A stretch of 21,400 nt of DNA from TMED-70 sp036164085 (GCA_036164085.1 JAYZJV010000064.1:1-21400); one strand, 5' to 3'; positions 5,976-14,803 are shown, counted from the first letter of the stretch. Translations and numbers: made by a program. Notes: a model not told the origin generated them from the letters alone.

Positions 5976-6838
5976 TGAGTAATATCTTAGTTACTGGTGG
6001 TGCAGGAAGCATGGGACGACTTGTCTCAGAGCAACTTCTAGAAAAAGGGCATTTTGTAAACATATTTGATTTGCCTACAGCAAATTTTGAAGGTTTTGAT
6101 AATTCAAAAACTAAAATATTTAAAGGTAATTTAAATGATGCATCAATAATTGAACCTATTAAACATGTAGATACAATAATTCACTTAGCTGCAATTTTAC
6201 CTCCTACTGCAAATACAAACATAGAATTAGCTAAAAAAGTAAATGTTGAAGGTACTAATAATTTAATAAAAAATGTTGAAGAAATTAATCCTGATATGCA
6301 CCTAATATTTAGTTCTTCAGTAAGTATTTATGGTAAGAATTTTGATAATAGCTTGATAGACCAACACTCTCCTATAAATCCAGATGATAATTACGCCCAA
6401 ACAAAATATGATTCAGAAGTTTTAGTAGAAAAATCAAAGATTAATAGCACTATATTAAGAATTTCAGGAGTTTCTATTCCTGTTTTTCAAGAGCCTCCAT
6501 CAGAATGGCCTTTTTTACCAAATCAACAAATTGAATTTATTCATAGAGATGATGTAGTAACATCCATATGTAATTCAGTTGGAAATAAAGAAGCATATAA
6601 TCAAATCCTCAATATAAGTGGAGGAAATACATGGCAAATTACTGGTGAAAAATATGTAAAAGATTATTTTGAAATTTTAGAAGTTGAGATAGATAATGCA
6701 ATATATCAAAAAGACGAAGGACATTTTTCATGGTATGAATCAGAAAAATCAAATAGAATATTACAATATCAAAAGAATACTTATGAAAATTATCTATCAC
6801 AGATAAGGCAGGATTTAAGTCAACTAATGGGAGAATAA
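5975..6838 (+). CDS. NAD-dependent epimerase/dehydratase-like extended SDR
   Basis: 287 residues. The N-terminal Rossmann fold has TGGAGSMG (7-14), D32 at the end of strand 2 (favouring NAD over NADP), HLAA (70-73), the SSS segment 113-115, and the catalytic pair Y140-x-x-x-K144 in NYAQTKYDSE, so unlike the SDR at 2405-3199 it looks active. Residues after about 160 form the short substrate-binding part, with FIHRDDV typical of this superfamily. Members act on nucleotide sugars or other hydroxy/keto compounds; the substrate cannot be told here. The start is GTG, overlapping the previous stop as TAGTG. Length is slightly below the 310-340 usual for nucleotide-sugar epimerases, closer to general NAD-dependent epimerase/dehydratase relatives. 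Confidence 0.82.
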   Translation: MSNILVTGGAGSMGRLVSEQLLEKGHFVNIFDLPTANFEGFDNSKTKIFKGNLNDASIIEPIKHVDTIIHLAAILPPTANTNIELAKKVNVEGTNNLIKNVEEINPDMHLIFSSSVSIYGKNFDNSLIDQHSPINPDDNYAQTKYDSEVLVEKSKINSTILRISGVSIPVFQEPPSEWPFLPNQQIEFIHRDDVVTSICNSVGNKEAYNQILNISGGNTWQITGEKYVKDYFEILEVEIDNAIYQKDEGHFSWYESEKSNRILQYQKNTYENYLSQIRQDLSQLMGE

Positions 6839-6839
6839 T

Positions 6840-7970
6840 TTGAAAAAAATAGAACAAACTTACGGTTATGATGATGTAGCTATAGTTCCCGGAGAAATTA
6901 CTCTTAATCCTGAATTAGTAGAAACTAAAACAAAAATAGGTGCCTTAGAATTAGATGTCCCTATTTTAGCATCTGCAATGGACAGTGTTGTGGACCCAAA
7001 TTTTGCTAAAGAATTATCTGAACTCGGAGGAGCAGGCGTTATAAATCTTGATGGTATACACGTAAGATATGAAAACACTGAAGAAATTTATCAAGAAATA
7101 ATTTCAACTCCCCAAAAAGAAGTTACTGTCCTTTTACAAAAAATTTATAGTGCTCCTGTGAAAAAAAAATTAGTTGGACAAGTTGTTGAAAAAATCAAAA
7201 AATCAGGAGGAAAATGCTTTGCTTCATTTATTCCAGCATCAACAAAAAGATTTGCTCCTATAGCTGTAGAAGCTGGTTGTGATGCTGTAGTTGTTCAATC
7301 AACAGTTACAACTGCCAGGCATAACTCTAAAAGTCTTGAAGGTTTAATTTTGTCTAAATTAGTTGATTCATTAAATGTTCCTGTGATTGTAGGAAACACA
7401 GTAACTTATAATGTCACGAGAGAGCTTATGGAGCAAGGAGTTCATGGGATCTTAGTTGGAGTTGGCCCTGGATCTGCATGTACAAGTAGAGAAGTTTTAG
7501 GCGTAGGCGTTCCACAAATTTCTGCTACTTTAGAATGTTCTAGTGCAAGAGATGATTATTTCAAATTGACAGGAAGATATGTCTCAATAATTACAGATGG
7601 GGGTATTAGAACCGGAGGCGAGCTATGTAAATCTTTTGTTGCAGGAGCAGATTCTGTAATGATAGGTTCTCCTTTTTCTAAAACCTTTGAATCTCCTGCA
7701 AAAGGAAACCATTGGGGTATGGCTACTCCACACGGTTCACTTCCTAGGGGAACACGAATTGTTAATAAGCAAGAATATTCAATAAAAGAACTATTATTTG
7801 GACCATCTTCTAAAACAGATGGCACAAGAAATTTAGTTGGTGCATTAAGAGTTTGTATGGGAATGATTGGAGCAGAAGATATTATTTCAATGCATGATGC
7901 AACTTTGATTTATGCTCCAACTATTAAAACGGAAGGTAAAAGTTATCAGTTATCTGGATTGGGTTCATAA
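6840..7970 (+). CDS. guaB3: GuaB3-family IMP dehydrogenase-related protein
   Basis: 376 residues, an IMP dehydrogenase/GMP reductase barrel without the ~120-residue CBS insert of ordinary GuaB. The start YGYDDVAIVPG (8-18), ASAMDSVVDP (44-53), the active-site loop GVGPGSACTSREVLGVG (207-223) with C214, and TDGGIRTGGEL (252-262, D253) match the GuaB3 pattern (IMP-dehydrogenase-related type 2 in actinobacteria and cyanobacteria). The catalytic Cys and phosphate-binding glycines are present, so oxidation of IMP to XMP in guanine nucleotide synthesis is plausible. The start is TTG at 6840, supported by GGGAGA five bases upstream, placing the gene one base after the epimerase stop. Whether a full-length CBS-containing GuaB also exists elsewhere cannot be seen here. 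Confidence 0.88.
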   Translation: MKKIEQTYGYDDVAIVPGEITLNPELVETKTKIGALELDVPILASAMDSVVDPNFAKELSELGGAGVINLDGIHVRYENTEEIYQEIISTPQKEVTVLLQKIYSAPVKKKLVGQVVEKIKKSGGKCFASFIPASTKRFAPIAVEAGCDAVVVQSTVTTARHNSKSLEGLILSKLVDSLNVPVIVGNTVTYNVTRELMEQGVHGILVGVGPGSACTSREVLGVGVPQISATLECSSARDDYFKLTGRYVSIITDGGIRTGGELCKSFVAGADSVMIGSPFSKTFESPAKGNHWGMATPHGSLPRGTRIVNKQEYSIKELLFGPSSKTDGTRNLVGALRVCMGMIGAEDIISMHDATLIYAPTIKTEGKSYQLSGLGS

Positions 7971-7972
7971 TC

Positions 7973-9250
7973 TTGGAATATAAAGCTCAAAGAGGAACAA
8001 TTGACATCCTTCCAAAAGATCAAAATGTTTGGGATTACGTTCAAGAACAGTGTTTTGAAATAGCAAAATCATTTGGTTACAAATACATTGAAACTCCAAT
8101 TTTTGAAGATTCTAGAATATTCGAAAGAACAGTTGGAGAAGATACAGATATAGTTGAAAAAGAGATGTACTCCTTTCTAGATAAAGGAGGAGATAGCATT
8201 AGCCTAAGACCTGAAAATACAGCAGGTGTTTGCAGAGCATTTATTGAAAATGGTTTACACAACGAAACTCTACCTGCAAGGCTTTTTTACTATGGGCCAA
8301 TGTTTAGATATGAGAGGCCTCAATCAGGAAGATATAGACAATTTCATCAATTTGGGGTTGAATGTATAGGCGATAACTCTTCTGATAACGATTTTGAAGT
8401 AATAAAGTTAGCTTGGAATATTATAAAAAAATTAGGGATTAAAAATACTGAATTAAGCATTAATTCACTAGGGGATAAAAAAGATAGAGAGTTATATATT
8501 TCCAAACTAAAGGAATATTTTAAAAAGTATCTAAATGATCTTCCTAAAGTAGATCAATTAAGATTTGAAAGAGCCCCATTAAGATTACTAGATTCAAAAG
8601 AAGAAGTAACTATAAAGATTTCTATTGATGCTCCAAAAACTTTAGATTATATATCTAAAGATAGTAAGATTCACCATGATCACCTCATAAATAATTTAGA
8701 AATATTAAATAAATCTGACTCTGATTTCAAATATAAAATCAATGATAAGTTAGTTAGAGGATTAGATTATTATAATAAAACTGTTTTTGAATATTTAAGC
8801 GACTCATCAGGACCTCAAGGAGTAATTTTAGGAGGGGGTAGATATGACCCTCTAATTAAAATTCTTGGAGGTCCAGACACTCCAGCTGTAGGTTTTGCTA
8901 TGGGAATTGAAAGAATAATAAACGAACTTAAAAAAGAAAATATTAACGAAAATAATAAGCTAGACATTGTAATAATAGTTCTAAAAGATGAATTAAGAGT
9001 AAACGCAGAACAGATATCTGATTTCTTTAGATCAAATAAATTAAAAACTATTATTGCTCCCAGAAGATCAGTAAAAGGGCAATTCAGATTTGCAAATAAT
9101 ATGAATGCTACATTAGCTGTAATTTTAGGAGAAGAAGAAATCAATAATAATTTAATCTCAGTTAAATCCCTAAATTCCAAAAAAGATCAAATAGAAATCA
9201 ATACTGATGATATAGAAAAAATAAGAAGCTTAATTAATTCTGAGGAATAA
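7973..9250 (+). CDS. hisS: Histidyl-tRNA synthetase
   Basis: 425 residues, the standard length for bacterial HisRS, which charges tRNA-His with histidine in the cytoplasm. Class II motifs are clear: RGTIDILP (7-14), LRPENTAGVCRAF (78-90), motif 2 FRYERPQSGRYRQFHQFG (111-128), the histidine-specific VRGLDYYNKTVFEY around 260-272, and motif 3 GFAMGIERI around 307-315, followed by the C-terminal anticodon-binding domain. The start is TTG at 7973, two bases after the guaB3 stop, with GGATTGGG about 9 bases upstream. No in-frame ATG lies nearby, and the TTG start gives the expected N-terminus. An alternative HisZ-type regulatory subunit is unlikely, because the His A motif and arginines are intact. 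Confidence 0.96.
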   Translation: MEYKAQRGTIDILPKDQNVWDYVQEQCFEIAKSFGYKYIETPIFEDSRIFERTVGEDTDIVEKEMYSFLDKGGDSISLRPENTAGVCRAFIENGLHNETLPARLFYYGPMFRYERPQSGRYRQFHQFGVECIGDNSSDNDFEVIKLAWNIIKKLGIKNTELSINSLGDKKDRELYISKLKEYFKKYLNDLPKVDQLRFERAPLRLLDSKEEVTIKISIDAPKTLDYISKDSKIHHDHLINNLEILNKSDSDFKYKINDKLVRGLDYYNKTVFEYLSDSSGPQGVILGGGRYDPLIKILGGPDTPAVGFAMGIERIINELKKENINENNKLDIVIIVLKDELRVNAEQISDFFRSNKLKTIIAPRRSVKGQFRFANNMNATLAVILGEEEINNNLISVKSLNSKKDQIEINTDDIEKIRSLINSEE

Positions 9251-9251
9251 G

Positions 9252-10337
9252 ATGGAAGACTGGATATTAAATAGATTAGATGAAATAAAAAAAAGATTTG
9301 GAGAAATAGAAATTCTAATGACTAAAAAAGAGATTGTATCTAATCAATCTGAAATGAAAAAACTATCTAAAGAATATAGAAACTTAGAAAAAATAAATAA
9401 ATTATGGGATGAATATAATAAAACATCTTTAGAACTAGAAGAAACAAATGAAATGATTGATTCTGAAGATCAAGAAATATCAGAATTAGCAAAATCAGAA
9501 AATGATCAATTAACTATAAATTTAGATAATCTATTTACTGAATTAAACAAAGAATTAATACCAAAAGACGCAACAGATGAAGCTGATGCAATTGTTGAAA
9601 TTAGAGCAGGTACTGGAGGAGATGAAGCAGCAATATTCGGAAATGATCTTTTAAGAATGTATACTCGATATTCTGAAAACAATAAATGGAAATTAAAAAT
9701 ATTAAGTTCTAATTACAGTGAATTTGGTGGAATAAAAGAAGTAGTTCTAGAAATATCCGGAGAAGGGACTTTTTCTAGATTAAAGCATGAAAGTGGTGTA
9801 CATAGAGTTCAAAGAGTTCCAAAAACTGAATCTCAGGGTAGAATCCATACTTCAACTGCAACTGTGGCAGTACTTCCAAAATCAGAAGAAATAGATATTG
9901 AAATAAAAGATGATGATATAAGAACCGATGTATTTCACTCAGGAGGAGCTGGAGGACAAAATGTTAACAAAGTAGCTACTGCCATAAGGCTAACACACAA
10001 TCCCTCAGGAATAGTTGTAGCTTGTCAAAATGAAAGATCCCAACTTCAAAATAAAATTCAAGCTATGGAAATACTCAAGTCAAAATTATGGGACTTGGAA
10101 TTAAAAAAACAACAAGATGAAATTTCTAAAACAAGAAAATCTCAAGTAGGTTCTGGTGGACGATCGGAAAAAGTAAGAACTTATAATTATCCACAAAGTA
10201 GAATAACTGATCATAGAATAAATGTTACTGTGCATAATTTGTCAGAATTTATGGATGGATTAATTGATGAATTGATAGAACCTTTAATGAAGAATGAACA
10301 GGCACAAAAAATGTTATCTCAAAACAGCTCTAAATGA
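9252..10337 (+). CDS. prfA: Peptide chain release factor 1
   Basis: 361 residues. It ends translation at UAA and UAG stop codons in the ribosomal A site. The codon-recognition tripeptide is PKT at 190-192 (RVPKTESQGRIHTS), the PxT form of RF1 and not the SPF of RF2. The peptidyl-tRNA hydrolysis motif GGQ is at 234-236 in HSGGAGGQNVNK. The N-terminal coiled helical domain and RAGTGGDEAAIF (about 117-128) are as usual. The Shine-Dalgarno GAGGAA sits in the end of hisS, one base separates the hisS stop from this ATG, and the stop overlaps the prmC start as ATGA. Confidence 0.97.
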   Translation: MEDWILNRLDEIKKRFGEIEILMTKKEIVSNQSEMKKLSKEYRNLEKINKLWDEYNKTSLELEETNEMIDSEDQEISELAKSENDQLTINLDNLFTELNKELIPKDATDEADAIVEIRAGTGGDEAAIFGNDLLRMYTRYSENNKWKLKILSSNYSEFGGIKEVVLEISGEGTFSRLKHESGVHRVQRVPKTESQGRIHTSTATVAVLPKSEEIDIEIKDDDIRTDVFHSGGAGGQNVNKVATAIRLTHNPSGIVVACQNERSQLQNKIQAMEILKSKLWDLELKKQQDEISKTRKSQVGSGGRSEKVRTYNYPQSRITDHRINVTVHNLSEFMDGLIDELIEPLMKNEQAQKMLSQNSSK

Positions 10338-11176
10338 CCACTGTTAAAGAAATAAAAAAAACAGTTATAGAAAAATTCAATCAAAATAATATATCTGATT
10401 TTCAATTTGAAGCAATATCCTTAATTGCACACATTTTAGAAATCAAAGATTCTCAAGTTATTACAGAAAATCAAATCAAATTAAATAATAAACAATTATC
10501 TGAGATAAAATTTCTACTTGAAAAAAGAATAAAAGGAAAGCCTTTAGCATATCTAACTAATGAGAAAACTTTTTATAATGAAAAATTTTTCGTTGATGAA
10601 AATGTACTAATTCCTAGGCAAGAAACAGAAGAGTTGTTAGATTATTTTTTTCTTACAAATAAAGATGATTCTATGAAAAATAAAAATATTTTAGACATAG
10701 GAACTGGGAGTGGAATTATTTCAATCATTTGTAAAAAAAAATACCCTGATTCTAATGTTTTTTCTATAGATAAAAGTAAAAGAGCTATAAGTATTGCAAA
10801 AAAAAATGCTTTAGAGAAGAAACTATCAATTAAATTTAATAACTCTGATATATCAAATTGTAAAATAGACAGAATTGATTATGTTATTAGTAACCCTCCG
10901 TACATAAAATCAAGTTTTATAAAAACATTACAAAAAGAAGTATTAAATGAACCTAAAATTGCATTAGATGGAGGATCTGACGGATTATGTATTATAAAAA
11001 AAATATTTGAATGGGAAAAGAATATTAACAAAAACAATGCATTAAAAGTTATTTTAGAAATAGACGAAAATATTAAAAAAGAAGCAAAAAAATTAGCTGA
11101 AGATTACTATCCTAATAAAAAAGTAGAAATAATAGATGACCTTGCAAAAAAACCAAGAATTTTATATATAAATTAA
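10334..11176 (+). CDS. prmC: Release factor glutamine methyltransferase
   Basis: 280 residues. It methylates the Gln of the GGQ motif of release factors using S-adenosylmethionine; here the substrate protein is encoded just upstream. An N-terminal helical domain (about 1-80) precedes the Rossmann methyltransferase fold with DIGTGSGI (121-128) as the SAM site and NPPY at 187-190 as the catalytic motif for glutamine N5-methylation. The ATG overlaps the prfA stop by four bases, so the two are coupled. It is the last gene of the plus-strand unit, ends two bases before the convergent rpsI stop, and no terminator hairpin is visible there. The protein is very Lys/Asn/Ile-rich, as expected from AT pressure. 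Confidence 0.95.
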   Translation: MTTVKEIKKTVIEKFNQNNISDFQFEAISLIAHILEIKDSQVITENQIKLNNKQLSEIKFLLEKRIKGKPLAYLTNEKTFYNEKFFVDENVLIPRQETEELLDYFFLTNKDDSMKNKNILDIGTGSGIISIICKKKYPDSNVFSIDKSKRAISIAKKNALEKKLSIKFNNSDISNCKIDRIDYVISNPPYIKSSFIKTLQKEVLNEPKIALDGGSDGLCIIKKIFEWEKNINKNNALKVILEIDENIKKEAKKLAEDYYPNKKVEIIDDLAKKPRILYIN

Positions 11177-11178
11177 AT

Positions 11179-11574
11179 TTATCTCTTTGTATATTGAGGT
11201 GCTTTTCTGGCTTTCTTCAAACCATACTTTTTGCTTTCCTTGACTCTAGAATCTCTAGTAAGTAAACCATGAGATTTTAATTTAGGTCTAAGTTCTTTAT
11301 CCATTTCACACAATGCTCTAGCTATTCCAAGTGAGATAGCTCCTGATTGACCGGATGCGCCTCCACCTTGAATCTTTATTTGTGCAGAAATTTTCTCTTT
11401 ATCTACGATTTTTAGAGGCAACAAAGCTATGTTAACTAAATCATCCATTAATAAAACTTCTTTGATTGACTTACCATTCACTTCAATCTTTCCATTTGTA
11501 TCAAATATCTTAACTCTGGCTATAGAAGATTTTCTTTTTCCTGTGCCATAGTAATACTTCTTTTTAGTTGTCAC
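11179..11574 (-). CDS. rpsI: Ribosomal protein S9
   Basis: 131 residues, standard length. A 30S head protein whose C-terminal tail reaches the P-site tRNA. The YYYGTGKRKSSIARV start, the GGGASGQSGAISLGIARAL core and the RKAPQYTKR tail ending in Lys-Arg are diagnostic. The start is GTG at 11574, with AGAGG five bases upstream, and overlaps the end of rplM by 11 bases. It is the last gene of the ribosomal superoperon in this window. Confidence 0.97.
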   Translation of the reverse strand: MTTKKKYYYGTGKRKSSIARVKIFDTNGKIEVNGKSIKEVLLMDDLVNIALLPLKIVDKEKISAQIKIQGGGASGQSGAISLGIARALCEMDKELRPKLKSHGLLTRDSRVKESKKYGLKKARKAPQYTKR

Positions 11575-12019
11575 TCTTTACCTCTTTTGTGTTATCTTCT
11601 AATTGAGCTTGATGTGGGTGTTCTTTTCCAGAATAAATCTTCAATCTTTTCAACATTCTTGCAGATAATTTATTCTTTGGTAGCATCCCCTTCACTGCTT
11701 TCGTAATAATATATTCAGGTTTGTTATCAATAAGATTAGAGAATGTCTTAATTTTTGTACTACCTGGTCTAGTAGTATGAGTAATATATTCTTTATCTGA
11801 ATATTTTTTCCCAGTAACTTGTACTTTAGATGCATTAATCAATACAACAAAATCTCCAGTAATATCATTTGGGATATATCCTGGTTTATTTTTACCCATT
11901 AATATCATGGCAATACTTGAGGCCAATCTGCCTAAGGTTTGTCCTTCAGCGTCAATAAGAATCCAGTTTTCTGAATTGTTTTTTTCTTTTATAGAATAAT
12001 GTTTTAGTTTATTAATCAT
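11564..12019 (-). CDS. rplM: Ribosomal protein L13
   Basis: 151 residues, slightly over the usual ~143. An early-assembling 50S protein. The WILIDAEGQTLGRLAS start, MGKNKPGYIPNDITGDFVVL and KAVKGMLPKNKLSARML (conserved GMLP) identify it. The C-terminal LEDNTKEVKSDN is a short acidic/polar extension past the usual HPHQAQ end. The start ATG has only a weak purine-rich upstream region (AAAGAAAAAA). It lies 38 bases after rplQ, the largest spacing in this part of the operon, filled with AT-rich sequence and no hairpin. Confidence 0.97.
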   Translation of the reverse strand: MINKLKHYSIKEKNNSENWILIDAEGQTLGRLASSIAMILMGKNKPGYIPNDITGDFVVLINASKVQVTGKKYSDKEYITHTTRPGSTKIKTFSNLIDNKPEYIITKAVKGMLPKNKLSARMLKRLKIYSGKEHPHQAQLEDNTKEVKSDN

Positions 12020-12057
12020 TTTTTTCTTTGATAGATTTCTATTTTACACTTTTTTTA

Positions 12058-12411
12058 CTAATCAACTAGCTCCAATATAGCTATTTCAGCATTGTCTCCT
12101 TGCCTTGTTCCTAACGGAACTATTCTTGAATATCCACCATTTCTTTCAGTAAATTTTTCAGAGACATTTTCAAAAAGATGGTCAACCACTGATTTATCTA
12201 AAATAAATTCAGAAACTTTTCTTACAGAATTAAAATCTTTTGTTTTTGATAGGGTGATCATTTTTTCAAGTATAGGCCTTGCTTCTTTAGCTTTGGCTTT
12301 AGTGGTTTTTATCCTGCCATACATGATTGCATCAGACACTAAGTTTCGTAATAAAGCTTTTCTTTGGTTAGATGGTCTGCTTAATTTATTTTTGGATAAT
12401 CTATGTCTCAT
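12058..12411 (-). CDS. rplQ: Ribosomal protein L17
   Basis: 117 residues, standard length. A 50S protein near the peptide exit tunnel. MRHRLSKNKLSRPSNQRKAL is the invariant L17 N-terminus, and the end (GGYSRIVPLGTRQGDNAEIA) is equally typical. ATG start with AGAGGA at 5-6 bases. It directly follows rpoA, as in the alpha operon of most bacteria. Confidence 0.97.
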   Translation of the reverse strand: MRHRLSKNKLSRPSNQRKALLRNLVSDAIMYGRIKTTKAKAKEARPILEKMITLSKTKDFNSVRKVSEFILDKSVVDHLFENVSEKFTERNGGYSRIVPLGTRQGDNAEIAILELVD

Positions 12412-12436
12412 TTTTGTCCTCTTATATAAGTAAATA

Positions 12437-13411
12437 CTAATTTTGTGGAAGCATGTTTCTTTCAGCTAGTACATCAAAAAGTTCGTCTAATGATTTTCTA
12501 CCAAAATTTCTTATCTTCAACAAATCTCCTTCAGGCATCGCAATAACTTCTCCAACTCTGTTTATTCCAGCTCTCTTTAAACAGTTAAGTGTTCTTGCAG
12601 ATAAATCCAATGTTTCAACTGGAGTGTTATATATATCAGGACTAATACCAAGACCCGCAGCGGGATTTTGTTCCTCAGCAGATTGATCAAATTTACTAAA
12701 TACATAGAAACTATCCATTAATGACTCAGATGCTTTTTGTAAAGCAGACTGAGGATCAATAGTTCCATCTGTCCAAATTTCTAGAGTTAACCTTTCCCAA
12801 TCAGATCTTTGTCCTACTCTTGTAGGTTGTACAGAAAAATTAGCTTTTTTAATAGGTGTAAAAATTGAATCGATTGGCAAAATACCTATATTTGCATCGA
12901 ATTCATCTGAAGCTTTTCTATATCCTTGGCCCTGCTCAACACTAAATTCAACTGATAGATGAGCATCCGAAGAATCCAATGTAGCAAGATGATGTCCTGG
13001 ATTTACTATTTCAAAATCTGCAGTTGCCATTATATCTCCTGCCTTCACTTCTCCTTCACCTTCTACTTCAAGTCTTAAACGGCCTGTTCTGTCAGAAAGC
13101 GATCTTAGCCTTATACCCTTAGCATTCATAAGGAATTCGTTCACTTCTTCTCTCATTCCTTTAAGGGTAGAATATTCATGTTGTATACCTTCAATTTTCA
13201 CCCAATTTATAGCTGTCCCTGGCAAAGCTGAAAGAAGAGCTCGTCTTAATGGATTCCCCAAAGTCACTCCCCAACCTTTATCCAATGGTTCAGCAATAAA
13301 TTTTCCATATGTTTCAGTTCCTTCTATCATTCTGATAGAAAGTTCAGGAACCTCAGGTTCAGAAACAGAAATATTGTCAATTGGTGATAATCCAAATTGT
13401 TTTTCTAACAT
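12437..13411 (-). CDS. rpoA: RNA polymerase alpha subunit
   Basis: 324 residues. The alpha dimer nucleates RNA polymerase assembly, and its C-terminal domain contacts promoter UP elements and activators. The N-terminal domain (about 1-235) has EPLDKGWGVTLGNPLRRALL and TRVGQRSDWERLTLEIWTDG. A short linker leads to the C-terminal domain (about 260-320) with LDLSARTLNCLKRAGI and IRNFGRKSLDEL. The start has a near-perfect AAGGAGGT ribosome-binding site, the strongest I noticed in the window, five bases before the ATG and next to the rpsD stop. This fits the need for high expression relative to ribosomal proteins. Confidence 0.98.
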   Translation of the reverse strand: MLEKQFGLSPIDNISVSEPEVPELSIRMIEGTETYGKFIAEPLDKGWGVTLGNPLRRALLSALPGTAINWVKIEGIQHEYSTLKGMREEVNEFLMNAKGIRLRSLSDRTGRLRLEVEGEGEVKAGDIMATADFEIVNPGHHLATLDSSDAHLSVEFSVEQGQGYRKASDEFDANIGILPIDSIFTPIKKANFSVQPTRVGQRSDWERLTLEIWTDGTIDPQSALQKASESLMDSFYVFSKFDQSAEEQNPAAGLGISPDIYNTPVETLDLSARTLNCLKRAGINRVGEVIAMPEGDLLKIRNFGRKSLDELFDVLAERNMLPQN

Positions 13412-13414
13412 TTA

Positions 13415-13996
13415 TTACCTCCTTGAATAGTATTCAACTATTTGCCTTGTATCAATCTCTAGCTCAGCGTCAGAAGCAGATGGAAGATTGTTTATTTGAA
13501 CTGAAAGTGCAGATTTATCTAGAGATAACCATTTGGCACATTCATTATTTTTAATATTTTCACTAGCTATTTGAAATAAGCTAGAATTTTTAGATTTTTC
13601 TTTCCAAGTTATTTTATCTCCTTGTTTAATTTCATAAGAAGGAATATTAACTTTTTTTTCATTAATTAAAAAGTGGCCATGATTTACTGCTTGTCTAGAT
13701 TGCCTTCTGGTATTAAACATTCCTGTTCTAAACATTACATTATCGAAACGTTTTTCTAACAATATAAGTAATTCATCACCTGTAGAGCCTTCTACATTTG
13801 AGGCCTTATCATAATAGTTTCTAAACTGACGTTCTAAAATTCCATATAGAAACCTTGCTTTTTGTTTTTCTCGAAGTTGCAGTCCATATGGAGACAATCT
13901 TCTTCTAGTAGACATTCTATTTTTTCCAGGTTTTTTTGCAATCTCTAAACCTAAAAATCTCATTTTTTTGTTAACTGGACCTATGTATCTAGCCAT
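13415..13996 (-). CDS. rpsD: Ribosomal protein S4, cysteine-poor form
   Basis: 193 residues, a little short of the usual 200-208. A primary 16S rRNA binder that starts 30S assembly and in some bacteria represses its own operon. MARYIGPVNKKMRFLGLEI opens the protein: the Cys positions of zinc-binding S4 proteins (GPVCRLCRR type) are Asn/Lys/Met here, so no zinc finger. The S4 RNA-binding segment around 90-150 (RFDNVMFRTGMFNTRRQSRQ, NHGHFLIN) is typical. Starts at ATG with AGGAAA upstream, 24 bases after rpsK. Confidence 0.96.
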   Translation of the reverse strand: MARYIGPVNKKMRFLGLEIAKKPGKNRMSTRRRLSPYGLQLREKQKARFLYGILERQFRNYYDKASNVEGSTGDELLILLEKRFDNVMFRTGMFNTRRQSRQAVNHGHFLINEKKVNIPSYEIKQGDKITWKEKSKNSSLFQIASENIKNNECAKWLSLDKSALSVQINNLPSASDAELEIDTRQIVEYYSRR

Positions 13997-14020
13997 AAAA
14001 TTTCCTGTTCTAAATTATGT

Positions 14021-14404
14021 TTATACTCTTCTTTTCTTTGGGGGCCTACATCCATTGTGTGGTATAGGAGTGACATCTTTGATTGATACAACTCTTATAC
14101 CAGCATGCTGAATAGCTCTTATAGCGGCTTCTCTACCAGCTCCAGGACCTTTTACATAAACGTCAACTGTTTTCATTCCTAATTCAACAGCAGTAGTCGC
14201 CGCTGTTTCTCCTGCTTTTTGAGCGGCAAAGGCAGTTGATTTTCTTGACCCTGTAAAACCTTTGGCTCCAGCACTGCTTTGAGCTATTACATTACCATTA
14301 TTATCTGTCATTGTGACTATAGTATTATTGAAAGTAGCCTTAACATATGCATTGCCTTGAGGTACGAATACTTTTTCTTTTTTTCTAGTTCTATTTCTAG
14401 CCAT
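14021..14404 (-). CDS. rpsK: Ribosomal protein S11
   Basis: 127 residues, standard. A 30S platform protein near the E site and the mRNA exit path. AYVKATFNNTIVTMTDNNGN, SAGAKGFTGSRKSTAFAAQ and the C-terminal HNGCRPPKKRRV are diagnostic. ATG start with GAAGGT upstream, 14 bases after rpsM. Confidence 0.98.
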   Translation of the reverse strand: MARNRTRKKEKVFVPQGNAYVKATFNNTIVTMTDNNGNVIAQSSAGAKGFTGSRKSTAFAAQKAGETAATTAVELGMKTVDVYVKGPGAGREAAIRAIQHAGIRVVSIKDVTPIPHNGCRPPKKRRV

Positions 14405-14418
14405 TTAAACCTTCTATA

Positions 14419-14799
14419 CTAGTGAGTTAATTTCTTTTTATTAGCAATAGTTCTTCTCTTGCCTTTTTTGGTCCTTGCATTGGTCTTAGTTCTTTGACCA
14501 TTTGCAGGTAACCCATTTTTATGTCTTATTCCTCTATAACTACCGATATCTCCGAGCCTTCTAATATTTAGCTGAACTTCTCTTCTAAGATCTCCTTCAA
14601 TTCTTATTTGAGATCTTTCAATAGCACTTCTTATTCTTGCAAGTTCATCTTCTTGCAAATCTTTTACTCTGGTATTTAAATCAATACCAACATCTGTAAT
14701 GATTTTCTTAGAAATCGATCTACCTATTCCACTTATCGCAGTTAATCCTATTTCAATTCTTTGCGAATCAGGTATGTTTACTCCAGCTAACATTGCCAT
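14419..14799 (-). CDS. rpsM: Ribosomal protein S13
   Basis: 126 residues. A 30S head protein that makes bridges to the 50S and touches P-site tRNA. MAMLAGVNIP aligns with the common MARIAGVDIP, which favours the first of two nearby ATGs (14799, not 14793). YRGIRHKNGLPANGQRTKTN and the basic C-terminal tail are typical. An AAGGAT site precedes the ATG, and the gap after rpmJ is four bases. Confidence 0.97.
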   Translation of the reverse strand: MAMLAGVNIPDSQRIEIGLTAISGIGRSISKKIITDVGIDLNTRVKDLQEDELARIRSAIERSQIRIEGDLRREVQLNIRRLGDIGSYRGIRHKNGLPANGQRTKTNARTKKGKRRTIANKKKLTH

Positions 14800-14803
14800 T
14801 TAT

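Noticed and set aside
8815..9180. 121-codon minus-strand open frame inside hisS
   Set aside because: It lies wholly antisense to the motif-rich end of hisS, and its composition is that of an AT-rich shadow frame.
9252..10337. Release factor 2 (prfB) instead of prfA
   Set aside because: The recognition tripeptide is PKT, not SPF; there is no programmed frameshift site, and prmC follows directly as is usual for prfA.
12020..12057. Terminator between rplQ and rplM
   Set aside because: There is a T-rich run on the plus strand, but on the transcribed minus strand it reads as A-rich, and no hairpin precedes it.
12092..12433. 113-codon plus-strand open frame over rplQ
   Set aside because: Antisense to L17, which is unmistakable; no family resemblance.
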